Part shown: one piece after another, positions 18,101 to 26,180 of the stretch
Position numbering within the stretch: the stretch's first letter is position 1
Layout: every line of letters begins with the position of its first letter
Assembly: GCA_963741565.1 (NCBI GenBank)
Contig: CAVUIK010000016.1
Coordinates: 1 to 64,000 of the forward strand
Direction: 5' to 3'
From: Ga0077555 sp963741565
GTDB taxonomy: Bacteria > Pseudomonadota > Alphaproteobacteria > Rhizobiales > Hyphomicrobiaceae
Length of the DNA stretch: 64,000 bases
Position numbers and translations under genes: made by a program
The notes under the pieces: generated by a model
The model's input: the letters and a program-made list of their open reading frames with translations, nothing else
What the model was told of the DNA's origin: nothing
The model's database searches: none

Positions 18101-18997
18101 ATGACCCAGACGACAGCCTCATTTCCGATCGATGCGATCCCGAAGCGCCAGCACTGGGCCGTGCAGTTCATCAAGGCGCAGCCCCTGGGGTTCGTGGGTT
18201 TCCTGATCATTCTGCTTTACTTCGTGTTCGCGGTGGGCGCGCGATTCATTGCGCCGTTCGATCCTGAAGCCGTCGATTTCGCCTCGATGCTGACGGGGCC
18301 CAACCGGGAGCACTTCTTCGGCACCGACCAGTATGGCCGCGACGTATTCTCGCGGTTGGTCTATGGCGCGCGGACGGCGCTCGCGGTCGGGATCATCTCG
18401 GCGTTGATGGGCTGCACGGCGGGGGCTGTGCTCGGTGCGGTGTCGGGCTATTTTGGCGGACGCATCGATACGATCATTCAGCGGATCGTCGATATCCTGC
18501 TGTCGTTTCCGATCATCGTTCTCGCCATGGTGGTGGTCGCTGTGCTTGGCAAAAAGCTGGTCCTCGGGGTCGATATCAATCTGATCGCCGCGATCGCGTT
18601 GCCGATGGTTCCAAAGATGGCACGCATCGCGCGCTCGTCGACGCTGTCGATTGCGCAGATGCCTTATGTCGATGCGGCGCGGGCGGCTGGCTACAGCCAC
18701 AGCCGAATTGTGCTGCGCCACATCCTGCCGAACATCATTGCCCCCTACCTGATCATGACGACGGCATTCATCGCGCAGGCGATCCTGCTGGAAGCGTCAC
18801 TGTCGTTCCTGGGGCTCGGCGTCACCGAGCCGACCCCGGCCTGGGGGCTGATGCTTTCCGGCACGTCGGCCGACTTCTACAAGGCAGCGCCCTGGATGAT
18901 CCTGTTTCCGGGATTGGCGATCACGCTCGCCGTGTTTGCGTTCAACTTGCTCGGCGACAGCCTGCGCGATTGGCTCGATCCGAAGATGAAGGGGTGA
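18101..18997 (+). CDS. ABC importer permease, DppC type
   Basis: Second membrane subunit of the importer, 298 residues. It shows the cytoplasmic N-terminus, a first helix LGFVGFLIILLYFVFAVGAR, the family hallmark HFFGTDQYGRDVFSRLVYGA, the EAA loop PYVDAARAAGYSHSRIVLRH with HILPNI, and the C-terminal NLLGDSLRDWLDPKMKG. It completes the five-gene operon ATPase, SBP, SBP, DppB, DppC. Genes downstream face the other way, so the operon ends here. Confidence 0.95.
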   Translation: MTQTTASFPIDAIPKRQHWAVQFIKAQPLGFVGFLIILLYFVFAVGARFIAPFDPEAVDFASMLTGPNREHFFGTDQYGRDVFSRLVYGARTALAVGIISALMGCTAGAVLGAVSGYFGGRIDTIIQRIVDILLSFPIIVLAMVVVAVLGKKLVLGVDINLIAAIALPMVPKMARIARSSTLSIAQMPYVDAARAAGYSHSRIVLRHILPNIIAPYLIMTTAFIAQAILLEASLSFLGLGVTEPTPAWGLMLSGTSADFYKAAPWMILFPGLAITLAVFAFNLLGDSLRDWLDPKMKG

Positions 18998-19315
18998 GAG
19001 TGCGGGGTCTGACCTTAAAAGAGTGCGGTCCGGCCCATTCCTGAAGATTGTTCCAGGGGGCTGACTCCGGCGAACCCCGGCAACCCCGACATCAAAGTCG
19101 TCGGGTCACGCGAGAGAGCTTGAGCCATCCTCGATCTGTCGCGGCGGCCCGAAAACCAACGAAGGGCTGCAGCGGGTGCGTCTGCTCCGGCCAAAGCCAG
19201 CGCGCCACACCTGATGCAACCCATCGCTTAAAACACTACAATCAGCGTTGCGCTGTGTCACGCAAATTCGCGCACCAGAGTTAATCCGGGAGCGTTCTGG
19301 GGCCGGCGGCGGCCC
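18998..19315. other. Convergent intergenic region with a possible gene relic
   Basis: About 320 bases between the permease gene and the leftward dehydratase gene. No intact gene is recognised. Bases 19061-19123 on the plus strand read LTPANPGNPDIKVVGSRERA followed by a stop, which looks like the C-terminal end of a real protein without its body; it may be a relic. The remaining short frames have no recognisable features, and no clear T-tailed hairpin was found. Confidence 0.35.
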
Positions 19316-21085
19316 TCACTCGCCCTGCAGAAACTTGAAGTCGCAGCCGTCGGGCGCCTGCATGACGGACTCGCGGAACAGCCGGTCGTAGCCGCGACCG
19401 GGCAGCGGGATCTTGCGCTTTGCCCATTCGGTGCGCCGCGTGGCGAGCACGGCCTCGTCAACCAGCAGATCAAGGCGCCGCTCCTTGACTGAGAGGCGGA
19501 TCTTGTCGCCGGTTTTCACGAAGGCGAGGGGCCCGCCAATGTGGGCTTCCGGCGCGATATGCAACACGATGGTGCCGTAAGCTGTGCCGGACATGCGCGC
19601 GTCCGACATTCGGACCATGTCCTTGACACCTTTCTGCAGCAGCTTCTTCGGTATCGGTAGAAAGCCGGCTTCCGGCATGGCGGCAGGCGACGCTGGGCCG
19701 ACGTTCTGGAGAATAAGGAAGTCGTCGGCAGAGACGTCGAGGTCGGGATCGTCGACCCTGGCGTTCATGTCGGCCAGACCGGTGAAAACGACGGCGCGGC
19801 CGGTTTTTTCGAACAGCGATTTGGTCGCGGCCGACCGCTTGATGATGGCGCCATCCGGGGCAAGCGAGCCGAACAGCGCGACCAGACCGCCCTCGGGCTC
19901 GAACGGGTCCTTGGCGGGGCGGATGACGCGGCGGTCGACATAGGCGTCGGCCTCGCCGGTGAGGCGCTCGCCGAGCGTGTCGCCGGTGACGGTCATGCAA
20001 TCGAGGTGGAGGAGCGGCTTCAATTCCCGCAGGATCGCACCGATGCCGCCGGCGGCATAGAAGTCCTCCATGTAGAACTCGTTGCCGACCGGCTTCACGG
20101 CGGCCAAGACCGGCGTCGAATCCGAGAGCTCGTTGAAGCGGTGGAGGTCGAGCTTCAAACCGACGCGGCCGGCGATGGCGGCCAAGTGCACGACACCATT
20201 GGTCGACCCGCCGAGCGCCAGCAGCACGCGCGTGGCGTTGTCGATCGACTTCTGCGTGATGATCTTGTCGGGCGTCAGGTTGGCGCGGATCATGCGGACG
20301 GCGGCAGCGCCCGTAGCTTCGGCGGCGCGGATGCGATCGGCGTGGACGGCGGGGATGGCGGCGGTGCCGGGCAGCGTCATGCCGAGGGACTCAGCGATCG
20401 CGGCCATCGTCGAGGCGGTGCCCATCACGGCGCAGGAGCCAGCTGTCGTGACGAGGCGGCTTTCGACCTCGGCGATGTCGGCGGCGCCCATCCGTCCGGC
20501 GCGGTATTCGACCCAGAATTTGCGGCAGTCGGTGCAGGCGCCGACCCGGTGCTCGCGGAAGCGCCCGGTCATCTGCGGTCCGCCGATCAGTTGGATCGCG
20601 GGCTTGCCGGCACTCGCCGCCCCCATCAGCTGGGCTGGCACCGTCTTGTCACAGGCGCCGAGCATGACGACGGAGTCCATCGGCTGGGCGCGGATCATCT
20701 CCTCGGTGTCCATCGCCATCAGGTTGCGGAACTTCATCGAGTTCGGCGCCATCGTCGACTCGTGCACCGAGATGGTCGGGAACTCGAGCGGCAGGCCGCC
20801 CGCCGCCGAGACGCCGCGCTTGACGGCCTCGACCAGCTCGGGGAAATGGCGGTGGCAGGGATTGAAGCGGCTGTAGGTGTTGGCGATGCCAACGACCGGC
20901 TTTTTCAGCTCGTCGGCCGAATAGCCCATCGAGTGCGCGAAGGCGCGGCGCATGTAGATTGAGAAATCCGGGTCGCCGTAGTTTTGGAGGCCACGCAAGA
21001 AGCCGCGCTGTGGGACGGACGTGAGCTTGTCCTTGGCGGTCGAGCCGGTGCCCTTGCCGTTGCCGGGTTTCGTCGTCTTCGCCAT
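19316..21085 (-). CDS. IlvD/Edd-family dehydratase
   Basis: Iron-sulfur dehydratase of the dihydroxy-acid / sugar-acid dehydratase family, 589 residues. Motifs seen are ANTYSRFNPCHRHFPELVEA, VMLGACDKTVPAQLMGA, CTDCRKFWVEYR, TTAGSCAVMGTASTMAA (cluster cysteines in GACDKT, CTDC and GSCAVMGTA) and MSDARMSGTAYGTI near the C-terminus. The family splits into branched-chain biosynthesis (IlvD), phosphogluconate (Edd) and sugar-acid dehydratases such as L-arabonate or D-xylonate dehydratase. The lysine/alanine-rich N-terminal tail and the context beside an importer and dehydrogenases favour a catabolic sugar-acid type. This is inference; a tree would be needed. Confidence 0.88.
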   Translation of the reverse strand: MAKTTKPGNGKGTGSTAKDKLTSVPQRGFLRGLQNYGDPDFSIYMRRAFAHSMGYSADELKKPVVGIANTYSRFNPCHRHFPELVEAVKRGVSAAGGLPLEFPTISVHESTMAPNSMKFRNLMAMDTEEMIRAQPMDSVVMLGACDKTVPAQLMGAASAGKPAIQLIGGPQMTGRFREHRVGACTDCRKFWVEYRAGRMGAADIAEVESRLVTTAGSCAVMGTASTMAAIAESLGMTLPGTAAIPAVHADRIRAAEATGAAAVRMIRANLTPDKIITQKSIDNATRVLLALGGSTNGVVHLAAIAGRVGLKLDLHRFNELSDSTPVLAAVKPVGNEFYMEDFYAAGGIGAILRELKPLLHLDCMTVTGDTLGERLTGEADAYVDRRVIRPAKDPFEPEGGLVALFGSLAPDGAIIKRSAATKSLFEKTGRAVVFTGLADMNARVDDPDLDVSADDFLILQNVGPASPAAMPEAGFLPIPKKLLQKGVKDMVRMSDARMSGTAYGTIVLHIAPEAHIGGPLAFVKTGDKIRLSVKERRLDLLVDEAVLATRRTEWAKRKIPLPGRGYDRLFRESVMQAPDGCDFKFLQGE

Positions 21086-21196
21086 CGTCGTGCTCCCTGA
21101 GTGTCACCCGCAGTTGATACGGGCCTTAACGTTTCATCAAGCGAACAATGGAAAGATTTAATTAATGCGTCAGTTGCGGTCGAGGAGGGTTTGGTC

Positions 21197-21697
21197 ATGC
21201 CGATGCCGATCGAAGGGGCCCATCGCATCACGTCGAGCCTCAATGATGTCCAGAACGACACCGGGCGCGTGGCGTTCTGCGGGCCGTTCGTGCTGTCGGC
21301 GATCACCGGGCACACGGTCACCAAGGTCGAGGACGAGATCCGCGCCTTCCGCGGCTTGCCCGAGGAACGCAAGCCCGTGATCCGCGGCACCTACACCGAA
21401 GAGGTGGCGGCCGCCCTGGCGCACTTCGGCTACCGGATGGAGCTGAAGGAGGGCTATATGCATCTCGAGCGCAAGTCGCGCCCGTCGGTGTGGAGCTGGA
21501 TGCAGAAGCCGCGCAATGCCTGGGCACATTACATCCTGGCGATCCACAAAGGCAAAGAAGGCCACTGGATCCTGATCAAGGGCGTGAAGCTCTGCGACAC
21601 CTACAGCCAGGGCAAGTGGCAATTCGTCTGCGACGGCCCGCACAAGGGTGCGCGCATCATGGAAGTGTTCGAGGTGAAGCGCGACCTGGGCGTGTAA
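21197..21697 (+). CDS. Conserved hypothetical protein, possible papain-like cysteine-protease fold
   Basis: 166-residue soluble protein of unrecognised family. ATG 21197 is preceded by a strong ribosome site (GAGGAGG). The early segment GRVAFCGPFVLSAITGH places a Cys at the start of a predicted helix, and AWAHYILAIHKGKEGHWILI provides His residues before a beta-strand pair, with later DTYSQGKWQFVCDG. A Cys-helix followed by His-on-strand order is what papain-like, C39 or NlpC-like folds show, but no diagnostic motif is present, so this is a weak structural guess. There is no signal peptide. It opens the accessory stretch that continues to the TIR protein. Confidence 0.6.
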   Translation: MPMPIEGAHRITSSLNDVQNDTGRVAFCGPFVLSAITGHTVTKVEDEIRAFRGLPEERKPVIRGTYTEEVAAALAHFGYRMELKEGYMHLERKSRPSVWSWMQKPRNAWAHYILAIHKGKEGHWILIKGVKLCDTYSQGKWQFVCDGPHKGARIMEVFEVKRDLGV

Positions 21698-21863
21698 AGC
21701 GCGGTCCGGCGCCGAACGGCCGGGTCAATGGTGGCCGCTTACGGACGCCGCCCCAGACGTCAAATTGCGGGCCGCGGTTGACGCGGATGCGATTGACCGG
21801 GGTCAAGGCCCTCCTGATGCCATGGCGCATATGTGTGTGCTGCTTGGCAATCGGGATCAGCAT

Positions 21864-22379
21864 ATGCTCAACCCTACAGACAAAGCTTGGTCGCCCTATC
21901 TTGCGGGTGCGGTCATCGGCCTCCTTCAGATCCCAACGTTCCTGTTGATGGACACTGCGCTCGGGGCGTCGTCGTCGTTCGTCACGGTGGCGGCGCATCT
22001 CGTGTCGTTCGTCTATCCGGCTGTGGAGACGATCAAGTACTTCGCGAGCCACATGTGGGGCGCAAAGAACTGGTGGCAGGTGGCTGTCGTGACTGGAATT
22101 GCAATGGGCGCCTATGTGTCCATGCGTATGTCGGGCGCGCGTCGGAAGGCGGTGTCGCCCATATGGTCGCGGATGATGGGCACGGGTTCGCTCGGGTCGC
22201 GCGCGCCGGTGGCGTTTCTGGGCGGTTTCATCATGCTGTTCGGGGCGCGGATCGCTGGCGGTTGCACCTCGGGACACGGCATATCCGGCATGGCGCAGCT
22301 GGCCGTTGGATCAACGGTGGCGGTTGCCGCGATGTTCGCCGGTGGGATCCTGACGGCGATGGTGCTCGGGCGCAGGTGA
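21864..22379 (+). CDS. YeeE/YedE-family sulfur transporter subunit (first half)
   Basis: Multi-spanning inner-membrane protein, 171 residues from ATG 21864 (MLNPTDKAWSPYLAGAVIGL). The signature GARIAGGCTSGHGISGMAQL holds the conserved Cys of the YeeE/YedE (DUF395) family, members of which (TsuA, PmpA/PmpB) move thiosulfate or other sulfane-sulfur compounds across the membrane by Cys-mediated interactions. In one-gene members both halves are fused; here the second half follows 13 bases downstream, as in PmpAB systems. ATG 21765 would give a longer but non-hydrophobic extension. The downstream di-haem cytochrome suggests a link to sulfur oxidation. Confidence 0.88.
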   Translation: MLNPTDKAWSPYLAGAVIGLLQIPTFLLMDTALGASSSFVTVAAHLVSFVYPAVETIKYFASHMWGAKNWWQVAVVTGIAMGAYVSMRMSGARRKAVSPIWSRMMGTGSLGSRAPVAFLGGFIMLFGARIAGGCTSGHGISGMAQLAVGSTVAVAAMFAGGILTAMVLGRR

Positions 22380-22392
22380 TAGGAACGATGCA

Positions 22393-23016
22393 ATGTCTGT
22401 GATCTCTGGAATTTTGATCGGGCTGGCAACCGGCTTCGTGTTCGGATTCGCGCTCGAGAAATCGCGCGTGTTCGAGGCCGGTGTCATCGTTGGCCAGATG
22501 CAGCTGAAGAGCTTTCTGATGCTGAAGGTATTCCTGGCAGCGGTGATCACAGGTTTGATCGTCCTCGCCGTGCTGAATGGGCTATTCGGTGTGAAGCTCA
22601 GCCTCAAGCCGCTACTATGGAAAGCCGATATCATCGGCGGGTTGATCCTGGGGGTCGGCATCGTGCTGGCGGGCGCGTGTCCCGGAACGTCGCTGGCGCA
22701 GGTGGGCGCGGGCTACAAGGATGCTCTGTTCGTCGTTGCCGGTGGTCTGGCTGGAGCCATGGCGTACGGTTTTAACGATGCAGCGATCACCCGCGTCTTT
22801 GCCGAGACCGGCGACAAGGTAGGTTTCAATCAGCTGCTGGGCCTGCCGTTCTGGGTCGTTGCACTGGGGTTTGCTGTTGTCTTGGCGGTCGCGCTGGCGG
22901 CACTCGAGCAGTCTGCCTCGTGGCGGGACGAGATCGGCGCGGATCATGACGGAGTGACAGATGCTGCGACGATGAAGGGTACACCCGAAGCGATCAGCGC
23001 GCGCCATTCGGCCTAG
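22393..23016 (+). CDS. YeeE/YedE-family sulfur transporter subunit (second half)
   Basis: Partner of the preceding gene, 207 residues with about five hydrophobic helices. It starts MSVISGILIGLATGFVFGFA and contains the second family signature GVGIVLAGACPGTSLAQVGAG, whose Cys lies in the transport path in TsuA-type structures. The last 40 residues (from LEQSASWRDEIG) are polar and presumably cytoplasmic. Coupled with the upstream subunit and 8 bases ahead of the cytochrome gene, so all three are very likely one transcript. Confidence 0.88.
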   Translation: MSVISGILIGLATGFVFGFALEKSRVFEAGVIVGQMQLKSFLMLKVFLAAVITGLIVLAVLNGLFGVKLSLKPLLWKADIIGGLILGVGIVLAGACPGTSLAQVGAGYKDALFVVAGGLAGAMAYGFNDAAITRVFAETGDKVGFNQLLGLPFWVVALGFAVVLAVALAALEQSASWRDEIGADHDGVTDAATMKGTPEAISARHSA

Positions 23017-23024
23017 GGGGCGCA

Positions 23025-23552
23025 ATGTCCTGGTACGACCGTTTGGGATCGGAGTTGACGGTCATGGGTCTGGTTCGCATCGCTGTCTATCTGGCGATGC
23101 TGCTGTTTGGGCCCTTGGGAGCCAGCGCGCTGGACCTTCACGAATTCTGGGACGGCCGGTGCAAGGATTGCCACGGCCATGCCGGCAGTTTTGCTCGCGC
23201 GCGTTTGACTTCTGAGAAGGGTGTCCTCGTCGGCCAACATCCGAAGCGCGACATGAAGCGCTTTCTCGGGCAGCACGAGATGGGACCGGCAAACGTCGAG
23301 GGCATCTACGCCATGCTGCTGGCTCAGGTTTCGACATCGCCGGTATTCCAAGAAAAGTGCGCCAGCTGCCACAAGACGGCGGCCGAGTTCGCGCGATCAT
23401 CGCTGATCATCAAGGACGGAAAGCTCTCCGGGCGCCGCAATGGCCGGGACGTGGCGGGCTTCCTGGTCCGGCACGGAGGGCTCAAGCCGGAGGAGATCCA
23501 AGCCATGGTCGATACGCTGTCCCGTGTCACTGGTGAGGTTGGGGCCCGATAG
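23025..23552 (+). CDS. Di-haem c-type cytochrome, internally duplicated
   Basis: 175-residue exported electron-transfer protein. A hydrophobic segment (residues 14-36) serves as signal peptide or membrane anchor. Two haem-attachment sites, CKDCH (46-50) and CASCH (112-116), each begin a repeat of about 60 residues: GHAGSFARARL...RDMKRFLGQHE...IYAMLLAQV aligns with KTAAEFARSSL...RDVAGFLVRHG...IQAMVDTLSRV, so the protein is a tandem duplication of one small haem module. Distal Met ligands are not obvious. It is the third gene of the YeeE/YedE operon and may accept electrons from periplasmic sulfur oxidation. The function is inferred from context only. Confidence 0.85.
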   Translation: MSWYDRLGSELTVMGLVRIAVYLAMLLFGPLGASALDLHEFWDGRCKDCHGHAGSFARARLTSEKGVLVGQHPKRDMKRFLGQHEMGPANVEGIYAMLLAQVSTSPVFQEKCASCHKTAAEFARSSLIIKDGKLSGRRNGRDVAGFLVRHGGLKPEEIQAMVDTLSRVTGEVGAR

Positions 23553-23700
23553 CCGACGTGGTCACGTCAAGGACGATGCGTCGCGCCACTTGCCGGCAGT
23601 GGGTCTCGCGAATGAGGAGCGTGCAAATGAAACCGATGATCGAGCCGGCGATCAGCACGATGAAGGCGAAATCGGTAGCCGGCGGCATCGTAGACGCGCA
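23527..23700 (-). pseudogene. C-terminal remnant of an MFS (MHS-type) permease
   Basis: On the minus strand the frame reads TDFAFIVLIAGSIIGFICTL then LIRETHCRQVARRIV and stops at 23527. A final hydrophobic helix followed by (I/V)RET is the usual end of metabolite:H+ symporter-type MFS permeases. The rest of the gene is missing: its upstream side is replaced by the IS630 remnant from about 23704. It overlaps the end of the cytochrome gene by about 25 bases tail to tail. Probably a permease gene cut by insertion of the element followed by loss of its 5' part. Confidence 0.6.
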
Positions 23701-23703
23701 CGC

Positions 23704-24034
23704 CGCCCGCCATCGTGCTGGTTCAGGACAACCTGAACACCACACGCCCGCGTCACTGTATGAAGCATTCGAGCCGGCCGAAGCCCGCCGGATCGGCGAG
23801 CGGTTCGAGTGGCACTACAGCCCGAAGCATGGCAGCTGGCTCAATCTGGCCGAGTCCGCGTTGGCCGTTGTCTCCGGCCAGTGCCTCGCCCGCCGCATCC
23901 CAGACGCCGCCACACTCAAGAGCAAGGTGGACGCTTGGCGCAAACGTCGCAATACTCATAATGCCAGGGCCAAATGGCACTTCACCACCGCCGACGCCCG
24001 TGTGAAGCTGAAGAGCTTGTATCCGGCACTTTAG
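23704..24034 (+). mobile_element. IS630-family transposase remnant (C-terminal DDE domain)
   Basis: The end of an IS630-type DDE transposase is clear: IVLVQDNLNT at 23713, then in another frame PASLYEAFEPAEARRIGERF, HYSPKHGSWLNLAESALAVV (with the catalytic Glu in LAES), and TTADARVKLKSLYPAL to the stop. One base is missing near 23740-23750, so the frame shifts by -1, and the N-terminal two thirds are absent. Inverted repeats were not recognised. The copy is dead and marks past rearrangement between the sulfur-transport operon and the TIR gene. Confidence 0.85.
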
Positions 24035-24105
24035 GAGATGCAGGCCACTCGTTTCGTCAGGCGGCTCATTAGAGTTAGAATTCCGCGACCTGCAGGTTGC
24101 ATTTC

Positions 24106-25281
24106 ATGCCCAACGTATTCATCAGCTATGCGCACGCCGATCGAGATGCGATCCGGCCCATCATCTCCGCGATCAGGCGCGCAGAGCTTGATCCGATCGA
24201 TGCCAGCCACATGAGCCCGGGCATGTCCTGGGACGCGTTTATCGACCAGGCGATGAGATCAGCCGAGTGCGCCGTCGTCATCTGGTCCGATGCGGCGGCC
24301 GGTTCGGCGTCGGTTCAACAGGAGATCCATCGTGCCATTCAAGCGTGGTCCGAGGATCGGCTGGTGCTGGCGCGGCTCGATGGCACGCCGCTACCCGCGG
24401 GATTGGCTGACTTGCCGGCAATTGATATCGGCGGCCCATTTCCGGAGATCGGCGCGGCCGAGGTCGCGAGGGCCGCGAGGGGTGTCATGGACCGGCACCT
24501 GCCGCCGGTTGCTTCAGAGATGACGCTGCCCGCCTCGGGGAGGACGGATTACTCCACCTCACGCGGCTCCCATAGGGACACCGGCTCCAAGTGGCCATGG
24601 CTTGCTGGCGCGATGGTTTTTCTCGTTGCCGTGGGGGCTGGACTGTCGACGCTCAGGTTGAGCAAGCCTGCTGTCGTGGTGATGGAGACAACCAAGCCTC
24701 CGGTCGTCCAGCCGATCGCCAAATCGCTCGATCCCGGTCTCGGTGTGGCCATGCTAGCGGCACTTGGCGGCATCGGCGCCTTGATCTGGCTCGTGCGGCG
24801 GATGTCGCGCCGCGTCTCGCACGATCAAGCGTCTGTTACTGCGCAGGATATCGGGAAGGCCTCCCTTGGAGCTGCGAGTGCCCGCTCCGGGCCGCACGAC
24901 ATCTTTGTGTCCTACAGCCGCCACGACGCGGCGGTGGTGGACCGGCTCGTGAAGGAAATTGAGCGAGCCGGTTTCACGGTCTGGATGGACCGCACGGCAG
25001 CACACGGTGCTGAGCGGTATGCGGCACCCATCGTCAAGGCCATCAAATCATCGCGGATCGTTGCGCTGATGTGCTCGCAAAACGCGTTCAGTTCGGCGTC
25101 GGTCATTCGCGAGGTTTACGTCGCCGGCGACAGCCGCAAGTCGTTTCTTGCCATCCAACTCGATGGCGCTGAGTTCCCCGACGAAGTGCAGTATTTCGTG
25201 TCCGGCTTTCCGCGGCTGCCAGTTGAACACTTTGACGCCGGTAGTGTCCGCGCAGAGATTGCGCGGCTCATCGCAACTTGA
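24106..25281 (+). CDS. Membrane protein with two TIR domains (TIR-TM-TM-TIR)
   Basis: 391-residue protein with an unusual layout. TIR domain 1 spans residues 2-133 (PNVFISYAHADRD at its first strand; Glu73 in SVQQEIHRA). A linker and two hydrophobic helices follow (163-182 WPWLAGAMVFLVAVGAGLST and 211-230 ending GALIWLV) separated by about 28 residues, then TIR domain 2 spans 264-390 (HDIFVSYSRHDAAVVDRLVK; WMDR; Glu336 in SVIREVYVAG). Both domains keep the Glu position that is catalytic in NAD-cleaving TIR enzymes. With two helices both TIR domains should face the cytoplasm. TIR proteins act in antiphage NAD depletion, signalling or host interaction; which applies here is unknown. ATG 24106 is preferred over TTG 24097. 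It follows an IS630 remnant and no partner gene is evident. Confidence 0.88.
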   Translation: MPNVFISYAHADRDAIRPIISAIRRAELDPIDASHMSPGMSWDAFIDQAMRSAECAVVIWSDAAAGSASVQQEIHRAIQAWSEDRLVLARLDGTPLPAGLADLPAIDIGGPFPEIGAAEVARAARGVMDRHLPPVASEMTLPASGRTDYSTSRGSHRDTGSKWPWLAGAMVFLVAVGAGLSTLRLSKPAVVVMETTKPPVVQPIAKSLDPGLGVAMLAALGGIGALIWLVRRMSRRVSHDQASVTAQDIGKASLGAASARSGPHDIFVSYSRHDAAVVDRLVKEIERAGFTVWMDRTAAHGAERYAAPIVKAIKSSRIVALMCSQNAFSSASVIREVYVAGDSRKSFLAIQLDGAEFPDEVQYFVSGFPRLPVEHFDAGSVRAEIARLIAT

Positions 25282-25290
25282 ACCTCGAAC

Positions 25291-26163
25291 TCACGCGGGG
25301 CCGGCAAACGCCAGCGTTACGCCGTGTCCGGCGCTGGGTGGGACGACGATCATGTGGTTGTGTGCGTAGGTCGCAAGACCGGCCTTGTCGGCGTGGGACC
25401 GCACGGCCTCGAGGTTGTGGCAGGTATAGCGGATCGCAGCGAAACCCGATGATGGGGCGCCGGCGCCGCACGCAGCCGCACCATAGCGTGCGGCAAGGCC
25501 TGCAGGTGTCACCACCTCGAGGGTGCCGCGGGCGCTCGGTAAGAGGCGGGTGTCGGCGTCTGGCGCGTCGGCCTTGCCGCCGATGAATCGTTCGAAAAAC
25601 GGCACGGTGCGGTCGGCGGGATCGCTGAGATAGGCGATCGCTCCTACGCCCGTCACCCTGTTCGGGTGCTGCTGGTAGGCCGGGTTCCAGAAGTTCTCGG
25701 GGTGATGTTGCTGGCAGGTGAAGAACACGGATTTCGCGACTTCCGGTGCCCGTGCAAAGGCCAGCGTGAAGGCGACGTGCACATCTGCGCCGTCGGGCCG
25801 CTTGCCGCGCCGCTCGAAGAAGAAATTCGGCACGCCGCCGATGCCGGTTGCGGTGAAATCGGCTTCGTCGCCCTTGGCGTCGCGGCCTTCGAGCACGAGG
25901 CCGACGAAGCCGTCACGCTCGGCCACATAGTCGGCGATGGTGAGCGCGAAGGCTGCCGCCGGGTGGTCCGGCGGCAGGCGCTGGAAGCCCGGCTCCGTGG
26001 TGATCAGCTCGAGGAACACGCCCGGAAACTGCACGATGTGGTTGAGCGTGCCCCAATCGTGCCGATTCTGCGCGCCGACCATGAAGCCGAGGCGCCGGTA
26101 GAGCTCCGCCTGCGCCGCCAAATCGCGCGCGGGCAGGATCAGATGGTCAAAGCCGCGCACCAT
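25291..26163 (-). CDS. VOC-family protein with glyoxalase-like domain
   Basis: 290-residue protein whose N-terminal half matches the Glyoxalase_3-type domain: FDHLILPARDLAAQAELYRR then LGFMVGAQNRHDWGTLNHIV and FPGVFLELIT, giving His and Glu positions expected of the metal site. The second half (FFTCQQHHPENFWNPAYQQH and later IRYTCHNLEAVRSHADKAGL) forms a second module. The catalytic activity is not known. It lies 17 bases downstream of the TPP-enzyme gene on the same strand, so both are probably one operon. Confidence 0.85.
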   Translation of the reverse strand: MVRGFDHLILPARDLAAQAELYRRLGFMVGAQNRHDWGTLNHIVQFPGVFLELITTEPGFQRLPPDHPAAAFALTIADYVAERDGFVGLVLEGRDAKGDEADFTATGIGGVPNFFFERRGKRPDGADVHVAFTLAFARAPEVAKSVFFTCQQHHPENFWNPAYQQHPNRVTGVGAIAYLSDPADRTVPFFERFIGGKADAPDADTRLLPSARGTLEVVTPAGLAARYGAAACGAGAPSSGFAAIRYTCHNLEAVRSHADKAGLATYAHNHMIVVPPSAGHGVTLAFAGPA

Positions 26164-26180
26164 GGCGTCTCTCCTTGGCG

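Noticed and set aside
19015..19224. 69-residue minus-strand frame in the gap after the importer
   Set aside because: No ribosome site or known domain; probably antisense to the relic on the plus strand.
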